From Sphingomonas sp. CCH21-G11 (GTDB lineage Bacteria; Pseudomonadota; Alphaproteobacteria; Sphingomonadales; Sphingomonadaceae): a stretch of 31,988 nt of DNA. The translations under genes were made by a program, and so were the position numbers. Location: assembly GCF_001555965.1 (NCBI RefSeq), contig NZ_LSHX01000048.1, forward strand, positions 1 to 31,988. Direction: 5' to 3'. Positions 7,030 to 16,388 of this stretch are shown piece by piece. Positions within the stretch are counted from its first letter, which is position 1; each line of letters begins with the position of its first letter. Below the pieces are notes generated by a model, which was not told the DNA's origin, searched no databases, and saw nothing but the letters and a program-made list of their open reading frames with translations.

Positions 7030-8205
7030 ATGCATATTCATGGCCTGATCGAGGACAGCGCAACCCTCGCCAATCTCTGCACCCGGCTTGCCCAATCGCC
7101 CTTCATCACGGTCGATACGGAGTTCATGCGCGAAAACACCTATTGGCCGGAGCTGTGCCTGATCCAGGTCGCCGACGCCAATGAGGCCGCGGCGATCGAC
7201 CCGATGGCCCCGGGCATCGATCTCACGCCGCTGCTCGAGCTGCTGACCGACAATGAAGACGTGCTGAAGGTCTTTCACGCCGGCGGCCAGGATATCGAAA
7301 TCGTCGTCAACCTGACCGGCAAGACGCCCCATCCGGTGTTCGACACCCAGATCGCGGCGATGGCGCTGGGGCAAGGCGAGCAGGTCGGCTATTCCAACCT
7401 GGTCGATGCCTGGCTGGGCGTGTCGATCGACAAGGGCGCGCGCTTCACCGACTGGAGCCGCCGTCCGCTCGACAAGCGCCAGATCGACTATGCGATCGCC
7501 GACGTCACGCATCTGTCCGCCATCTTCCCCAAGATGCTCGAACGGCTGCGCAAGACCGGGCGCGGCAACTGGCTGGACGAGGAGATGGAGCGCACCGCGG
7601 ATCCCGCCAATTACGTGACCGACCCCGACGACGCGTGGCAACGCATCCGCATCAACAGCCGCAAGCCCGACGTGCTCGGGCGGCTGAAGGCGCTGGCCCG
7701 CTGGCGCGAGGTCGAAGCGCGGGGCAAGAACCTGCCGCGCGGCCGCATCGTGAAGGACGAGACGATCGCCGACCTGGCGGGCAATCCGCCGCGCAGCCAA
7801 AGCGACCTGACGCGGGTGCGCGGGTTGTCGGCCAGCTGGGGGTCGAACGACATCGGCGCGCGGCTGATGGCGGCGCTCGCCGCCGCGACGCCGATGTGCG
7901 CCGACGAACTGCCCGCGCGCGACGACCGCAAGCCCTCGCTCGGGCGCGAAGGATCGCTGGTCGCCGACCTGCTCAAGCTGCTGCTCAAGATTCGCGCGCG
8001 CGAGCTGGACGTCGCCGCGCGGCTGCTCGCCCGCTCCGACGATCTGGAGGCGCTGGCGGCGGGCCAGCGCCAGGGCCTGTCGATCCTGGAGGGCTGGCGC
8101 TTCGAGCAGTTCGGCCGCGACGCGCTCGCGCTGGTCGAGGGTCAGCTCGCCTTCGCGGTGCGCAATGGCAAGCTCAAGATGACGCGAACGGAGGAAAAGG
8201 CATGA
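7030..8205 (+). CDS. rnd: Ribonuclease D
   Basis: RNase D is a DEDD-family 3'-5' exoribonuclease that trims tRNA and other stable RNA precursors. The product is 391 aa. Exo I gives [20 protein letters not shown] (catalytic Asp and Glu), Exo II is [12 protein letters not shown] (Asp), and Exo III is YAIADVTHL (Tyr and Asp of YxxxD). The C-terminal half contains the HRDC helical region ([28 protein letters not shown]). The ATG at 7030 is fixed by a very strong GGAAGGA Shine-Dalgarno directly upstream. Divergent from aspS; its stop overlaps the next start in an ATGA, so the I78 lipoprotein is translationally coupled. Confidence 0.96.
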   Translation: MHIHGLIEDSATLANLCTRLAQSPFITVDTEFMRENTYWPELCLIQVADANEAAAIDPMAPGIDLTPLLELLTDNEDVLKVFHAGGQDIEIVVNLTGKTPHPVFDTQIAAMALGQGEQVGYSNLVDAWLGVSIDKGARFTDWSRRPLDKRQIDYAIADVTHLSAIFPKMLERLRKTGRGNWLDEEMERTADPANYVTDPDDAWQRIRINSRKPDVLGRLKALARWREVEARGKNLPRGRIVKDETIADLAGNPPRSQSDLTRVRGLSASWGSNDIGARLMAALAAATPMCADELPARDDRKPSLGREGSLVADLLKLLLKIRARELDVAARLLARSDDLEALAAGQRQGLSILEGWRFEQFGRDALALVEGQLAFAVRNGKLKMTRTEEKA

Positions 8206-8498
8206 TCGCGAAGCCGCCCCTGCTGCTTGCCCTGATGATGGCCGGATGCGCCGCCCCCGGCGGTACCGCGCCCCCGCCGCCCGTCGCCGACGCGGGCGAG
8301 TGCGACGCGGCGCCGGTGCAGGACCTGATCGGGCGGCCCGCCACCGCCGCGCTCGGGCTCGACGCCCGCGACCGCAGCGGTGCGCGCACGCTGCGCTGGA
8401 TCCAGCCCGGAATGGCAGTGACGATGGACTATCGTCAGGATCGGCTCAACATCGACGTCGACGAAAAGAATGTCGTGACCCGCCTCGCCTGCGGGTGA
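8202..8498 (+). CDS. I78-family peptidase inhibitor, lipoprotein
   Basis: 98 aa. The N terminus [21 protein letters not shown] is a lipoprotein signal with lipobox LMMAGC-like and Cys about residue 16, so the product is likely a membrane-anchored periplasmic lipoprotein. The mature part fits the small I78 inhibitor fold: C-x3[10 protein letters not shown] near the start, then the conserved [20 protein letters not shown] and [15 protein letters not shown] to the end. Members are related to fungal elastase inhibitor AFUEI and are widespread as small periplasmic proteins of proteobacteria; the target protease is unknown here. The ATG overlaps the rnd stop (ATGA at 8202-8205), with a GGAGG ribosome-binding site inside rnd codons. 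Confidence 0.88.
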   Translation: MIAKPPLLLALMMAGCAAPGGTAPPPPVADAGECDAAPVQDLIGRPATAALGLDARDRSGARTLRWIQPGMAVTMDYRQDRLNIDVDEKNVVTRLACG

Positions 8499-8529
8499 GC
8501 AGGAACTGCACGTTTAGCCCCACCGTTAC

Positions 8530-8627
8530 GATCTTCGCCGCCACCCCGGCACGAGGCCGGGGTGAAGATCGGGAAAAGAGCTACGCGGGCCTCCCACCCG
8601 TCATGCCGGACTTGATCGGGCATCCAC
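8530..8627. repeat. REP-like palindrome and a degenerate second copy between the I78 gene and ppx
   Basis: The 174-bp convergent gap contains one palindrome, 8542-8564 (CACCCCGGC, 5-base centre, GCCGGGGTG), extended outward by GATCTTC / GAAGATC at 8530-8536 and 8564-8570. A diverged relative lies at 8600-8627 (GTCATGCCGGAC...CATCCAC). It lies between converging transcripts and has no U-tract, so a bidirectional 3'-end stabiliser is more plausible than a Rho-independent terminator. Confidence 0.8.
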
Positions 8628-8672
8628 ACGCAACGGCGGCCGCAACGAACGCGCACCACCGCGCCCGGAGCT

Positions 8673-10184
8673 TCAACCCAGCCGCGCCTCCAGCCCGCAC
8701 AGCGCCGCCAGCGCGCGATGGCGGCGTTCGACCGCTTCGCCATAGAGAATCGCGTCGGCAGGCTCGGTGCGCAGCAGCAACCGGCTGTCCTCCACCGCCA
8801 GCCGCGTGCGCTGGAGCGGCCCGGCCACCCCGCCCGACAGCCGCTGGCCCAGCCGCATCGCAAGCCCCCAGCGACACGCCAGCTCGAGCGATTCATAGTC
8901 GGCAAGCCGCATCAGCGGATCGGGCGACGCGATGCCGCCGCCCAGACAGGTGAACAGCGCCTGCGCGATCATCGCGCGGCCGAAGCCGTCGATCGCCACC
9001 CAGTTGCCATGTAGCGCGATCTCGACACCGCGCTCGGCGCGGAACTCGGGATTGGCGCGCCAGCCGACATCGGCGAGCAGGCACGCGGCATGGCGCAGCC
9101 GCGCCAGCTCGGGCGCCTCGTCGGCAAACAGCGGCGCAATCCACTGGTCGAGCAGGTCGCCATGCTCGGCAAAGCGGCCCAGCCGCGCGCCCTCGTCGCG
9201 CGCCGCGACGATCAACGGGTCCTGCGCCCGCTCGACCCCGCTCAGTTGCTCATAAAGCAGCCCCTCGCGCAGCCCGAAGGCGGAGACGATCGTCGTCTGC
9301 GACTGGAGATGGCGGATCAGCTTCGCCAGCAGCGACGCGGCGTCGCTCAGCGTCGGGATGCGCCCGCCCGACAGGTTGGGCACCGCCTTCAACTTGCCCT
9401 TGGACAGATGGCCGAGCGTGCGGATCAGCCGCGCGATCGTCGCCGGCGGCATCTCATACTGGTGCATCACCGGCAGCGGATAGCCGGTCAGGTGCATATC
9501 GAGCCGCGCCAGCGCCCGCCACGACCCCCCGACCAGATAGAGCGGCAGGCCCGCGCCCTTGCCCGCCCAGCCGGTTTCGCCGATCAGCTCGCGCACCCGC
9601 CGGTCGAGCGCGCCCTTGCCCGTCGCGCGGATCCCGCTGACCCGCAGCACGCCGAGCGGAAACGACGCGCGTTCATGCAGCTCGCCGTCGCGGACCCGCA
9701 CCAGCTCCAAACTGCCGCCGCCCAGGTCGCCGACAATGCCGTCGGCGTCGGGCACGGCGGACAACAACCCGAGTCCCGCGCCGATCGCCTCGGCCTCGCC
9801 CGACAGCAATTCGACCTTCAGCCCCAGTCGCGCCGCCGCCGCAATGAGTTCGGCGCCGTTGCTCGCGTCGCGCACTGCGGCAGTGGCGACGGTGCGCAGC
9901 CGCGACACCTCCATCTCGCGGGCGACCCACGCGAACCGGGCAAGCGCGACCTCCGCCGCCGCCAGCGCATCCGCATCGATCGCGCCGGTGGCATTCAGGC
10001 TGCGGCCCAGCCCCGCCATCACCTTTTCATTGAAGAGAATCGCGGGCAGCCGCGCCGGCCCCTGATAGACGACGAGGCGGATCGAGTTCGACCCGATGTC
10101 GATGATCGCGACGCGCTCGCTCGCGCGGTCCCCACCCCGGAGCCGCGCCGCCTGGCGACCGCGGCTGAGCAATAGCGAGGTCAT
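8673..10184 (-). CDS. ppx: Ppx/GppA family phosphatase (exopolyphosphatase)
   Basis: Ppx/GppA proteins hydrolyse polyphosphate ends and/or pppGpp. The product is 503 aa, the long form with a C-terminal HD-like helical domain. The ASKHA phosphate-binding loops are visible: AIIDIGSNSIRLVVY (about residues 26-40), the catalytic Glu in the RTVATAAVRDASNG region, and GDLGGGSLELVRV. The PALNLSGGR-like middle (KAVPNLSGGRIPTLSDAASLL) and the FGLREGLLYEQL segment are typical of alphaproteobacterial members. Its ATG overlaps the ppk1 stop (ATGA at 10181-10184), so it is translationally coupled with the polymer-making enzyme. Whether it prefers polyphosphate or pppGpp cannot be told from sequence; the ppk1 neighbourhood favours polyphosphate. 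Confidence 0.93.
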   Translation of the reverse strand: MTSLLLSRGRQAARLRGGDRASERVAIIDIGSNSIRLVVYQGPARLPAILFNEKVMAGLGRSLNATGAIDADALAAAEVALARFAWVAREMEVSRLRTVATAAVRDASNGAELIAAAARLGLKVELLSGEAEAIGAGLGLLSAVPDADGIVGDLGGGSLELVRVRDGELHERASFPLGVLRVSGIRATGKGALDRRVRELIGETGWAGKGAGLPLYLVGGSWRALARLDMHLTGYPLPVMHQYEMPPATIARLIRTLGHLSKGKLKAVPNLSGGRIPTLSDAASLLAKLIRHLQSQTTIVSAFGLREGLLYEQLSGVERAQDPLIVAARDEGARLGRFAEHGDLLDQWIAPLFADEAPELARLRHAACLLADVGWRANPEFRAERGVEIALHGNWVAIDGFGRAMIAQALFTCLGGGIASPDPLMRLADYESLELACRWGLAMRLGQRLSGGVAGPLQRTRLAVEDSRLLLRTEPADAILYGEAVERRHRALAALCGLEARLG

Positions 10185-12370
10185 TCCGCCGCTTCGCTCG
10201 CGCCCGCGCCGCCGCGCCGGCGCAGCGACAGCTTTTTCGGCATCGATTCGGCGCTCGCCAGCGCCGCGCCGCGTCCCGACAACGACGGGTTGGTCATGAA
10301 ATAGCGATGCAGGTTGAACGGCCGCGCGCCGGCTTCCAGCCGCTCATACTCGCCGTCCGGGTGCAGCACCCAGCTCTGTTCGGTGTCGATCAGATTGGCG
10401 ACCATCACCTGGTCGAGCACCTGGTCGTGGACCGTCGGCGTCGTGATGGGCAGCATATATTCGACGCGCCGGTCGAAATTGCGCTGCATCCAGTCGGCGG
10501 ACGAAATGTAGACCCGCGCAGCATTGTGGGGCAGCGCCTTGCCGTCGGCGAAGCACCAGATGCGGCTGTGTTCCAGGAAACGGCCGACCACCGACTTGAC
10601 GCGGATATGGTCGGACAGGCCGGCGACCCCGGGGCGCAGGCAGCAGATGCCCCGCACGATCAGGTCGATCTCCACCCCCGCGCTGCTTGCCTCGTACAGC
10701 TTCTCGATGATCGCGGGATCGACCAGCGAGTTCATCTTGGCCCAGATTTCCGCCGGGCGGCCGGCGCGGGCATGCGCGATTTCGGCGTCGATCAGCTCGA
10801 CGAGCCGCTGGCGCAGGCCGCCGGGCGAGATCGACAGCAGCTCCAGCCGCGTCGGTTCGACATAGCCGGTGATGTAGTTGAACAGTTGCGCTGCGTCGCG
10901 CCCCAGGCACGGATTGGCGGTGAAGAAGCTGAGGTCGGTATAGATGCGCGCGGTGACGGGATGATAATTGCCCGTCCCGAAATGACAGTAGGTGCGATAG
11001 CAATTCTCTTCGCGCCGCACGACCATCGACACCTTGGCATGCGTCTTCCAGTCGATGAAGCCATAAACGACCTGGACGCCCGCGCGCTCCAGCGCGTCGG
11101 CCCACAACAGATTCTGCTCCTCGTCGAACCGCGCCTTCAACTCGACGACCGCGGTGACCGACTTGCCGTTCTCGGCGGCGGCGATCAGCGCCTGGATGAC
11201 CGCAGACTGCTTGCCCGCGCGATACAGCGTCTGCTTGATCGCGACCACGTCGGGGTCGTTCGCGGCCTGTTTCAGGAACGCCAAGACGACGTCGAAACTC
11301 TCATAGGGGTGGTGGACGATGATGTCCTTGGCGCGGATCGCGGCGAAGCAGTCGCCGCCATATTCGCGGATGCGCTCGGGAAAGCGCGGGCTGAACGGCG
11401 TGAACTTCAGGTCGGGGCGATCCTCGTCGACCAGCATGCTCAGGTCCCCGATGCCCAGGAACCCGCCCGTTTCGGTCAGCAGCGCCTCGCTCCCGCCCAA
11501 TTCCTCGAGCAGGATCGCCTCGAGCTCCGCGCTGATCCCGGTTTCCATCTCCAGCCGGATGACGCGCCCGCGCCGCCGCCTTTTGATCGCGGTGCGGAAA
11601 TAGAGGACGAGGTCTTCGGCCTCTTCCTCGACCTCGATGTCGCTGTCGCGCAGCACGCGGAACGTCGCCGCGCCCTGGACGTCGTAACCGGGGAACAGCA
11701 GGCTGGAAAAATGCTTGATCAGCGTCTCGACGGTGACATAGCGCGCCGCCGCGCCAGGCAGGCGGACGAAGCGCGGCATGGTCGGCGGCAACAGCACCAG
11801 CTCGCGCACTGGCTCGCGGTCGCTGCGCCGCACCAGGTCGAAGATCACGCTCGACCCCTTGTTGGGGATGAACGGGAACGGGTGCGCCGGATCGAGCGCC
11901 TGCGGGGTCAGGATCGGAAAGATCTGCTCGCGGAAATGGGTTTGCAGCCATACCGCGGTCTCGTCGTCGATCTCGTGGCGGTCGAGCACGGCAATGCCGT
12001 TCGCCGCCAGCTGCACGCGCAGGTCGCGCCACAATTCCTGCTGCGCGTCGACCAGCTCGCCGGCATCCTCGACGATCGCGTTGAGCTGCTGGGTGGGCGT
12101 CAGCCCGTCGACCGATTTCTGTTCGACATTCTGCAGCTGCTGGCCCTTCAGGCCCGCGACACGGACCATGAAGAACTCGTCCAGATTGGATGCCGAAATC
12201 GACAGGAAGCGCAGCCGTTCGAGCAATGGGTGCGCCAGGTTGGACGCCTCCTCCAGCACGCGGCGGTTGAACGCCAGCCACGACAGCTCGCGGTTGAAAT
12301 AACGCGTGTCGGGCGCGGCGATCGGCGACAGCACCGACGGGGTCGCAGACTTGGCGGCGCGATCGGTCAC
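10181..12370 (-). CDS. ppk1: Polyphosphate kinase 1
   Basis: PPK1 polymerises the gamma-phosphate of ATP into inorganic polyphosphate. The product is 729 aa. N domain: RYFNRELSWLAFNRRVLEEA and SISASNLDEFFMVRVAGLK. Catalytic PLD-like domains: KQTLYRAGKQSAVI, VVELKARFDEEQNLLWA, HAKVSMVVRRE, and HFGTGNYHP, which contains the autophosphorylated His. The second domain has LRPGVAGLSDHIRVKSVVGRFLEHSRIW (second conserved His) and YISSADWMQRNFDRRVE. I choose GTG at 12370: it overlaps the hdaA TGA by 4 bp and is preceded by GGAGGAAACGGAG; the in-frame upstream ATG at 12430 lies inside hdaA. Third gene of a four-gene overlapping operon. Confidence 0.97.
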   Translation of the reverse strand: MTDRAAKSATPSVLSPIAAPDTRYFNRELSWLAFNRRVLEEASNLAHPLLERLRFLSISASNLDEFFMVRVAGLKGQQLQNVEQKSVDGLTPTQQLNAIVEDAGELVDAQQELWRDLRVQLAANGIAVLDRHEIDDETAVWLQTHFREQIFPILTPQALDPAHPFPFIPNKGSSVIFDLVRRSDREPVRELVLLPPTMPRFVRLPGAAARYVTVETLIKHFSSLLFPGYDVQGAATFRVLRDSDIEVEEEAEDLVLYFRTAIKRRRRGRVIRLEMETGISAELEAILLEELGGSEALLTETGGFLGIGDLSMLVDEDRPDLKFTPFSPRFPERIREYGGDCFAAIRAKDIIVHHPYESFDVVLAFLKQAANDPDVVAIKQTLYRAGKQSAVIQALIAAAENGKSVTAVVELKARFDEEQNLLWADALERAGVQVVYGFIDWKTHAKVSMVVRREENCYRTYCHFGTGNYHPVTARIYTDLSFFTANPCLGRDAAQLFNYITGYVEPTRLELLSISPGGLRQRLVELIDAEIAHARAGRPAEIWAKMNSLVDPAIIEKLYEASSAGVEIDLIVRGICCLRPGVAGLSDHIRVKSVVGRFLEHSRIWCFADGKALPHNAARVYISSADWMQRNFDRRVEYMLPITTPTVHDQVLDQVMVANLIDTEQSWVLHPDGEYERLEAGARPFNLHRYFMTNPSLSGRGAALASAESMPKKLSLRRRGGAGASEAAE

Positions 12371-13005
12371 AATTTCTCCGTTTCCTCCATGGTCGGTTCG
12401 TCGATCAGCAGCCCGGCGGCGTCGAGCCATTCGCGTGCCCGCTGCACCGACAGGCGACGGCGGTCACGACTGCGCGCCTCGGTTTCGAGCAGGTCGACGA
12501 CTCGCTCTATGGCGACATAGCTGCGTTCGATGCGCCCGGCGAGCCACGCCGCGACGTCGGGCCGCGAATAGAGCGCACGCGCGTCCAGCCCGCGCTGGAT
12601 CAGCTGGACGATCAACGCATCATCGGGTGGCGCGATCCGCTCAACAGGGGTCGCCGCGATGCGCGAACGCAGGTCGGGCAGCGCGATGGGCCATTCGGGC
12701 GGCGGCACGTCGGCGATGATCAGCAGCGGCCGGCGCTCGGCCTGGGCGTGGTTCCATGCGTGGAACAGCGTTTCCTCGTCCTGGCGCTCGGCATCGTCGA
12801 TCACCCGCCCGCCCGATCGCGCGGCAAAGATGCGCCCCAGCAGGCTGCGGCCCGACTTGCGCGGCCCAGTCAGCAGCGCCGCCGCCACCGGCCACGCGCC
12901 CCAATGTTCGATGTGGTGCACCGCGCGCGCATTGGCTTCGCTGACGATGAACTGGCCCTCTTGCGCGCCAGCCACGGGGCCGAGCGGCAGGTTGAGCTGG
13001 TTCAT
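12367..13005 (-). CDS. hdaA: DnaA-homologue regulator HdaA (RIDA component)
   Basis: HdaA, the alphaproteobacterial Hda, binds the DNA sliding clamp and stimulates ATP hydrolysis by DnaA, preventing re-initiation of replication. The product is 212 aa, the size of a DnaA AAA+ fragment without the DNA-binding domain. The N-terminal clamp-binding peptide QLNLPL occupies residues 3-8. A degenerate Walker A follows (LTGPRKSGRSLLGRIF), then a Walker B-like PLLIIADVPPPEW, and the AAA+ sensor region PDLRSRIAA. The start overlaps the stop of the preceding secreted-protein gene (ATGA at 13002-13005), and its own TGA overlaps the GTG of ppk1. The replication regulator is thus co-translated with polyphosphate enzymes. 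Confidence 0.93.
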   Translation of the reverse strand: MNQLNLPLGPVAGAQEGQFIVSEANARAVHHIEHWGAWPVAAALLTGPRKSGRSLLGRIFAARSGGRVIDDAERQDEETLFHAWNHAQAERRPLLIIADVPPPEWPIALPDLRSRIAATPVERIAPPDDALIVQLIQRGLDARALYSRPDVAAWLAGRIERSYVAIERVVDLLETEARSRDRRRLSVQRAREWLDAAGLLIDEPTMEETEKL

Positions 13006-14267
13006 TCGTTCGTCGCGTTTTGCGGGGCGTCCCCCGCGCCTGCGGCCGGTGCGGCGGGCGCGGGCGAGGCCCCACGCCGGATCCGCAGCGTCCCCGGCCC
13101 TTCCTGCACCTGCCAGCCGCGCGCTTCCAACGCCGTGCGCAGGGCGGCGATCGACCCGTCATAGGTGACGCGCATCACCGAAATCCCGCCGAGCGCCAGG
13201 CTGGACGTCAATGCGGACCGCACCCCCGGCACTGCCGCCAGCGCGGATTCGGTGCCGGTGACCGCGCCGGCGCTGGGCGAATCGAACTGAACGTTGATGA
13301 TCGCGCCGCCGGTCGTGACGGTCGACACCACCGGCAGGTCGTCGACCTCGATCGCGGCGGGATCGACCTCGTCCTCCGGCGATGGCGGCCGCACCGCGAG
13401 CAGCGCGTCGGGGCGCAGCCGGCCGCGGCGCAGCGCGTCCTGATAGGCCGCATCGATGCGCCGCACCCCCTCGTCGAGCAGCGCGGGCAGCGCATCGGCA
13501 TTGTCGACGCGCAGCGTGAAGCGGGTGAGGATGCGGTTGTCGGGACCGAAACCCGCGATGAACTCGCCGACCACCGGCCCGCCGGGCCATTGGCGATAGA
13601 GGTGGACCTGCGGGATCAGCACATCGTCCGCGCCATATTGGTCCAGGATCGTGCGCCACCACCCCCGGCCGCGCCGGCCGATTTGTCCCGCATCGAACAG
13701 CAACGGGTCGGGGCCCGTGCCGGTCAGCCGCACATAGTCGATCGCGCTGTTGCTCGTGCGGAACCGGGCCCAAGCGCGCGTCCATTCGGTTTCGCGCTCG
13801 AACACCGTGCCGGTGCCGCCCGACCATTCGACCGGCATCAGCACCAGCGGGGCCGACCGCGCAAAGCGTGCCGCGACACCCAGGATCGCGGCGGCGCGGT
13901 TGCGGTCGAACAGGACGCCCAGCCGCGCGATATAGCGGTTGGGTCCGATCTGTTCGTTCTCGATGATGATGCCGCTGACCAGGCCGTCGATGGCGCCCTC
14001 GGGCAGCGCGACCTCGCTGCCACGCAGCCGGCGCGACAATTGGGTCCAGGCGCGGCGCTCCGCCAGCTTCCACCCCGCCAGCCGCGCGGCCTCCGCATTC
14101 GGGCCGGCGACGTCGACGCGCACCCCGCCCACCTCGAAACTGCCCGATGCCGATACCGGCGCGGCCGCCGGCGCCGCACCCTGCTGCGCGGCGACGATCC
14201 CGCCGCCGGCCATGGCACAGGCCGCCAGCGCGGCGATCAACAGGCGGTGGGAACCGACGCGAACCAT
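13002..14267 (-). CDS. Secreted DUF2066-like protein with a C-terminal HMA-like fold segment
   Basis: 421 aa from MVRVGSHRLLIAALAACAMAG, a clear signal peptide ending near VAAQQ. The middle (about 45-130) reads VGGVRVDVAGPNAEAARLAG then WKLAERRAWTQLSRRL, the pattern of DUF2066-type periplasmic proteins. The C-terminal part (about 325-405) has a beta-alpha-beta layout (IINVQFDS..., helix around AVPGVRSALT, ISVMRVTYDGS, LRTALEARGWQV) resembling heavy-metal-associated domains, but without a CxxC, so metal binding is doubtful. A Pro/Ala-rich tail follows. Function unknown; the same gene often precedes hdaA in sphingomonads (recollection, not checked). First gene of the hdaA-ppk1-ppx operon, divergent from purM across 62 bp. 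A longer reading to 14426 would cross into purM. Confidence 0.75.
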   Translation of the reverse strand: MVRVGSHRLLIAALAACAMAGGGIVAAQQGAAPAAAPVSASGSFEVGGVRVDVAGPNAEAARLAGWKLAERRAWTQLSRRLRGSEVALPEGAIDGLVSGIIIENEQIGPNRYIARLGVLFDRNRAAAILGVAARFARSAPLVLMPVEWSGGTGTVFERETEWTRAWARFRTSNSAIDYVRLTGTGPDPLLFDAGQIGRRGRGWWRTILDQYGADDVLIPQVHLYRQWPGGPVVGEFIAGFGPDNRILTRFTLRVDNADALPALLDEGVRRIDAAYQDALRRGRLRPDALLAVRPPSPEDEVDPAAIEVDDLPVVSTVTTGGAIINVQFDSPSAGAVTGTESALAAVPGVRSALTSSLALGGISVMRVTYDGSIAALRTALEARGWQVQEGPGTLRIRRGASPAPAAPAAGAGDAPQNATNE

Positions 14268-14329
14268 TTCGGGGGTCTTTTGGCGAAGCGGGCGTGGAAA
14301 TCCAAGCCCGAACTGGCTAGTCGGTCGCA

Positions 14330-15439
14330 ATGACCGATCCCGATCCCGCTGACACCCCCTATACCTATGCCCAGGCCGGGGTCTCGATCGCCGCCGGCAA
14401 CGCGCTGGTCCGCGCGATTGCCCCACTGGCGCGCGCCACCCGCCGCGCCGGGGCCGATGCCGATCTGGGCGGCTTCGGCGGGATTTTCGATCTCAGGGCG
14501 TGCGGCTTCACCGATCCGCTGCTGGTCGCCGCCAATGACGGGGTCGGCACGAAGCTCAAGCTCGCGATCGACAGCGGCCGCCACGACGGCGTCGGCATCG
14601 ATCTCGTCGCGATGTGCGCCAACGACCTGATCGTCCAGGGGGCGGAGCCGCTGTTCTTTCTCGACTACTACGCCAGCGGCAAACTCGACAATGCGGTCGC
14701 CGAACGCGTGATCGCGGGCATCGCGGAGGGGTGCCGTCAGGCCGGATGCGCGCTGATCGGCGGCGAGACGGCCGAGATGCCCGGCATGTATGCCGATGGC
14801 GACTATGACCTCGCCGGCTTCTGCGTCGGCGCGGTCGAGCGCGACCGGCTGCTCGACGGGCGACGGATCGCGCCGGGCGACGTCATCCTGGGCCTCGCCT
14901 CGACCGGGGTTCATTCCAACGGCTTCTCGCTCGTCCGCCGCCTCGCCGCCGATCGCGGCTGGAAGCTCGATCGCCCCGCGCTGTTCGATCAGGACGTGCT
15001 GCTGATCGACGCGCTGATGGCGCCGACGCGCATCTATGTGCGCAGCCTGTTGCCGCTGGTGCGCGCGGGGCGGATCAACGGCCTCGCGCACATCACCGGC
15101 GGCGGGCTGCTTGAGAATGTGCCGCGCGTCCTCCCCGCTGGCTGCCACGCGCGCATCGACGCCGATCGCTGGCCGCTGCCGCGCCTGATGGCATTCCTGC
15201 AGGCCCAGGGCCGCATCGAGCCCGAGGAGATGGCGCGCACCTTCAACTGCGGGATCGGCATGGTTGCGATCGTCACCGTCGACACGGCCGACGCGATCGC
15301 CGCCGACCTCGCCGCTGCGGGCGAGACGGTGTTCACGCTCGGCGAGGTGGCGGCCGGCGAGCGCGGCTGTACGGTCACGGGCAGCGCGGAGACGTGGAGC
15401 GCGCGCGCGCCCTGGACCGCGACGCACGTGCATGGCTGA
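14330..15439 (+). CDS. purM: Phosphoribosylformylglycinamidine cyclo-ligase (AIR synthetase)
   Basis: PurM closes the imidazole ring to form aminoimidazole ribonucleotide in de novo purine synthesis. The product is 369 aa, normal length. Signatures in order: [102 protein letters not shown] and [11 protein letters not shown]. The ATG at 14330 follows directly after the divergent gap and leads into the conserved YTYAQAG. The last codons overlap the start of purN by 8 bp (15432-15439), coupling steps of the same pathway. Confidence 0.97.
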   Translation: MTDPDPADTPYTYAQAGVSIAAGNALVRAIAPLARATRRAGADADLGGFGGIFDLRACGFTDPLLVAANDGVGTKLKLAIDSGRHDGVGIDLVAMCANDLIVQGAEPLFFLDYYASGKLDNAVAERVIAGIAEGCRQAGCALIGGETAEMPGMYADGDYDLAGFCVGAVERDRLLDGRRIAPGDVILGLASTGVHSNGFSLVRRLAADRGWKLDRPALFDQDVLLIDALMAPTRIYVRSLLPLVRAGRINGLAHITGGGLLENVPRVLPAGCHARIDADRWPLPRLMAFLQAQGRIEPEEMARTFNCGIGMVAIVTVDTADAIAADLAAAGETVFTLGEVAAGERGCTVTGSAETWSARAPWTATHVHG

Positions 15440-16388
15440 TCGTGCGCGTCTGGGCGTCCTGATCTCGGGACGCGGGTCGAACATGGCGGCGCTGCTCTAC
15501 GCCTCGCGCGCGGCCGATTGCCCCTTTGCCCTCGCGCTGGTCGCCAGCAACGACCCCGACGCAGCCGGCCTGACGCTCGCGGCGGCAGAGGGCATCGCCA
15601 CCTTCGCGCTCAGCCACAGGGGGATGGCGCGCGCCGATTTCGACGCGCGGATCGACGCGGCGCTGCGCGAAGCCGGCGTCACCCATGTCGCGCTCGCCGG
15701 CTATATGCGGCTGCTGTCGCCCGAATTTGTCGAACGCTGGGCCGGGCGGATGGTCAATATCCACCCGTCTTTGCTCCCCGCTTACAAGGGGCTGCACACG
15801 CACGAACGCGCACTGGCGGCGGGCGACAGCCATGGCGGCTGTTCGGTTCACCTCGTCACTGCCGAACTGGATGACGGGCCCGTGCTGGGTCAGACCGAGG
15901 TCGCGATCCTGCCCGGCGACACGCCCGAAACGCTCGCCGCGCGCGTGCTGATCGCCGAACATCAGCTCTATCCCCGGATCGTCGCCGACTGGATCCGCGC
16001 CGGCCAGCCCGCCGACGATCCGCTGGCCAAGGTGCGCGAACGCGCGCTGGCGCTGCCCGAAGCGCGCGAGAAGCTGTCGCACGGCGCGCCGGGCTTCTTC
16101 GTCGAGGGCGGGAAGTTCTTCGCCTATTTCTCCGCCGACCATCACGGCAACGGCATCACCGCGGTGCTGGTGCGCACCAGCGGGGTCGAGGAACAGGCGA
16201 TGCTGATCGAACGCGACCCCGCGCTCTACTATCGCCCGCCCTATCTGGGGCCGTCGGGCTGGATCGGCGTGCGGCTCGACACCGGCGACACCGACTGGGC
16301 GCATGTCGGCGAATGGCTGGCGCGCAGCTGGCGGCTGGCTGCGCCGAAACGGCTCACCCGGCTGATGGATGTCGCCGACGCATTCTAG
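15432..16388 (+). CDS. purN: Phosphoribosylglycinamide formyltransferase fused to an MmcQ/YjbR-type domain
   Basis: PurN formylates GAR with 10-formyl-THF in purine synthesis. Residues 1 to about 190 are a complete Pur[16 protein letters not shown] (8-22), NIHPSLLP with catalytic N109 and H111, [18 protein letters not shown] with D147. Usual PurN ends near residue 210, but this protein is 318 aa. The extra C-terminal part (about 197-318) starts [20 protein letters not shown] and continues through GGKFFAYFS and [13 protein letters not shown] to a [14 protein letters not shown] helix, the pattern of MmcQ/YjbR (double-wing) proteins, normally a free-standing protein of about 120 aa. No stop or frameshift separates the parts. 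The start overlaps purM by 8 bp. Its role is unknown. The 3' end shares a CTAG with the convergent orphan gene. Confidence 0.93.
   Translation: MADRARLGVLISGRGSNMAALLYASRAADCPFALALVASNDPDAAGLTLAAAEGIATFALSHRGMARADFDARIDAALREAGVTHVALAGYMRLLSPEFVERWAGRMVNIHPSLLPAYKGLHTHERALAAGDSHGGCSVHLVTAELDDGPVLGQTEVAILPGDTPETLAARVLIAEHQLYPRIVADWIRAGQPADDPLAKVRERALALPEAREKLSHGAPGFFVEGGKFFAYFSADHHGNGITAVLVRTSGVEEQAMLIERDPALYYRPPYLGPSGWIGVRLDTGDTDWAHVGEWLARSWRLAAPKRLTRLMDVADAF

Noticed and set aside
6913..7800. N-terminal extension of the aspS frame
   Set aside because: It lies antisense to rnd; AspRS starts at its conserved N terminus at 6912.
10307..12520. 737-codon plus-strand frame antisense to ppk1
   Set aside because: No family resemblance and fully covered by a certain gene on the other strand.
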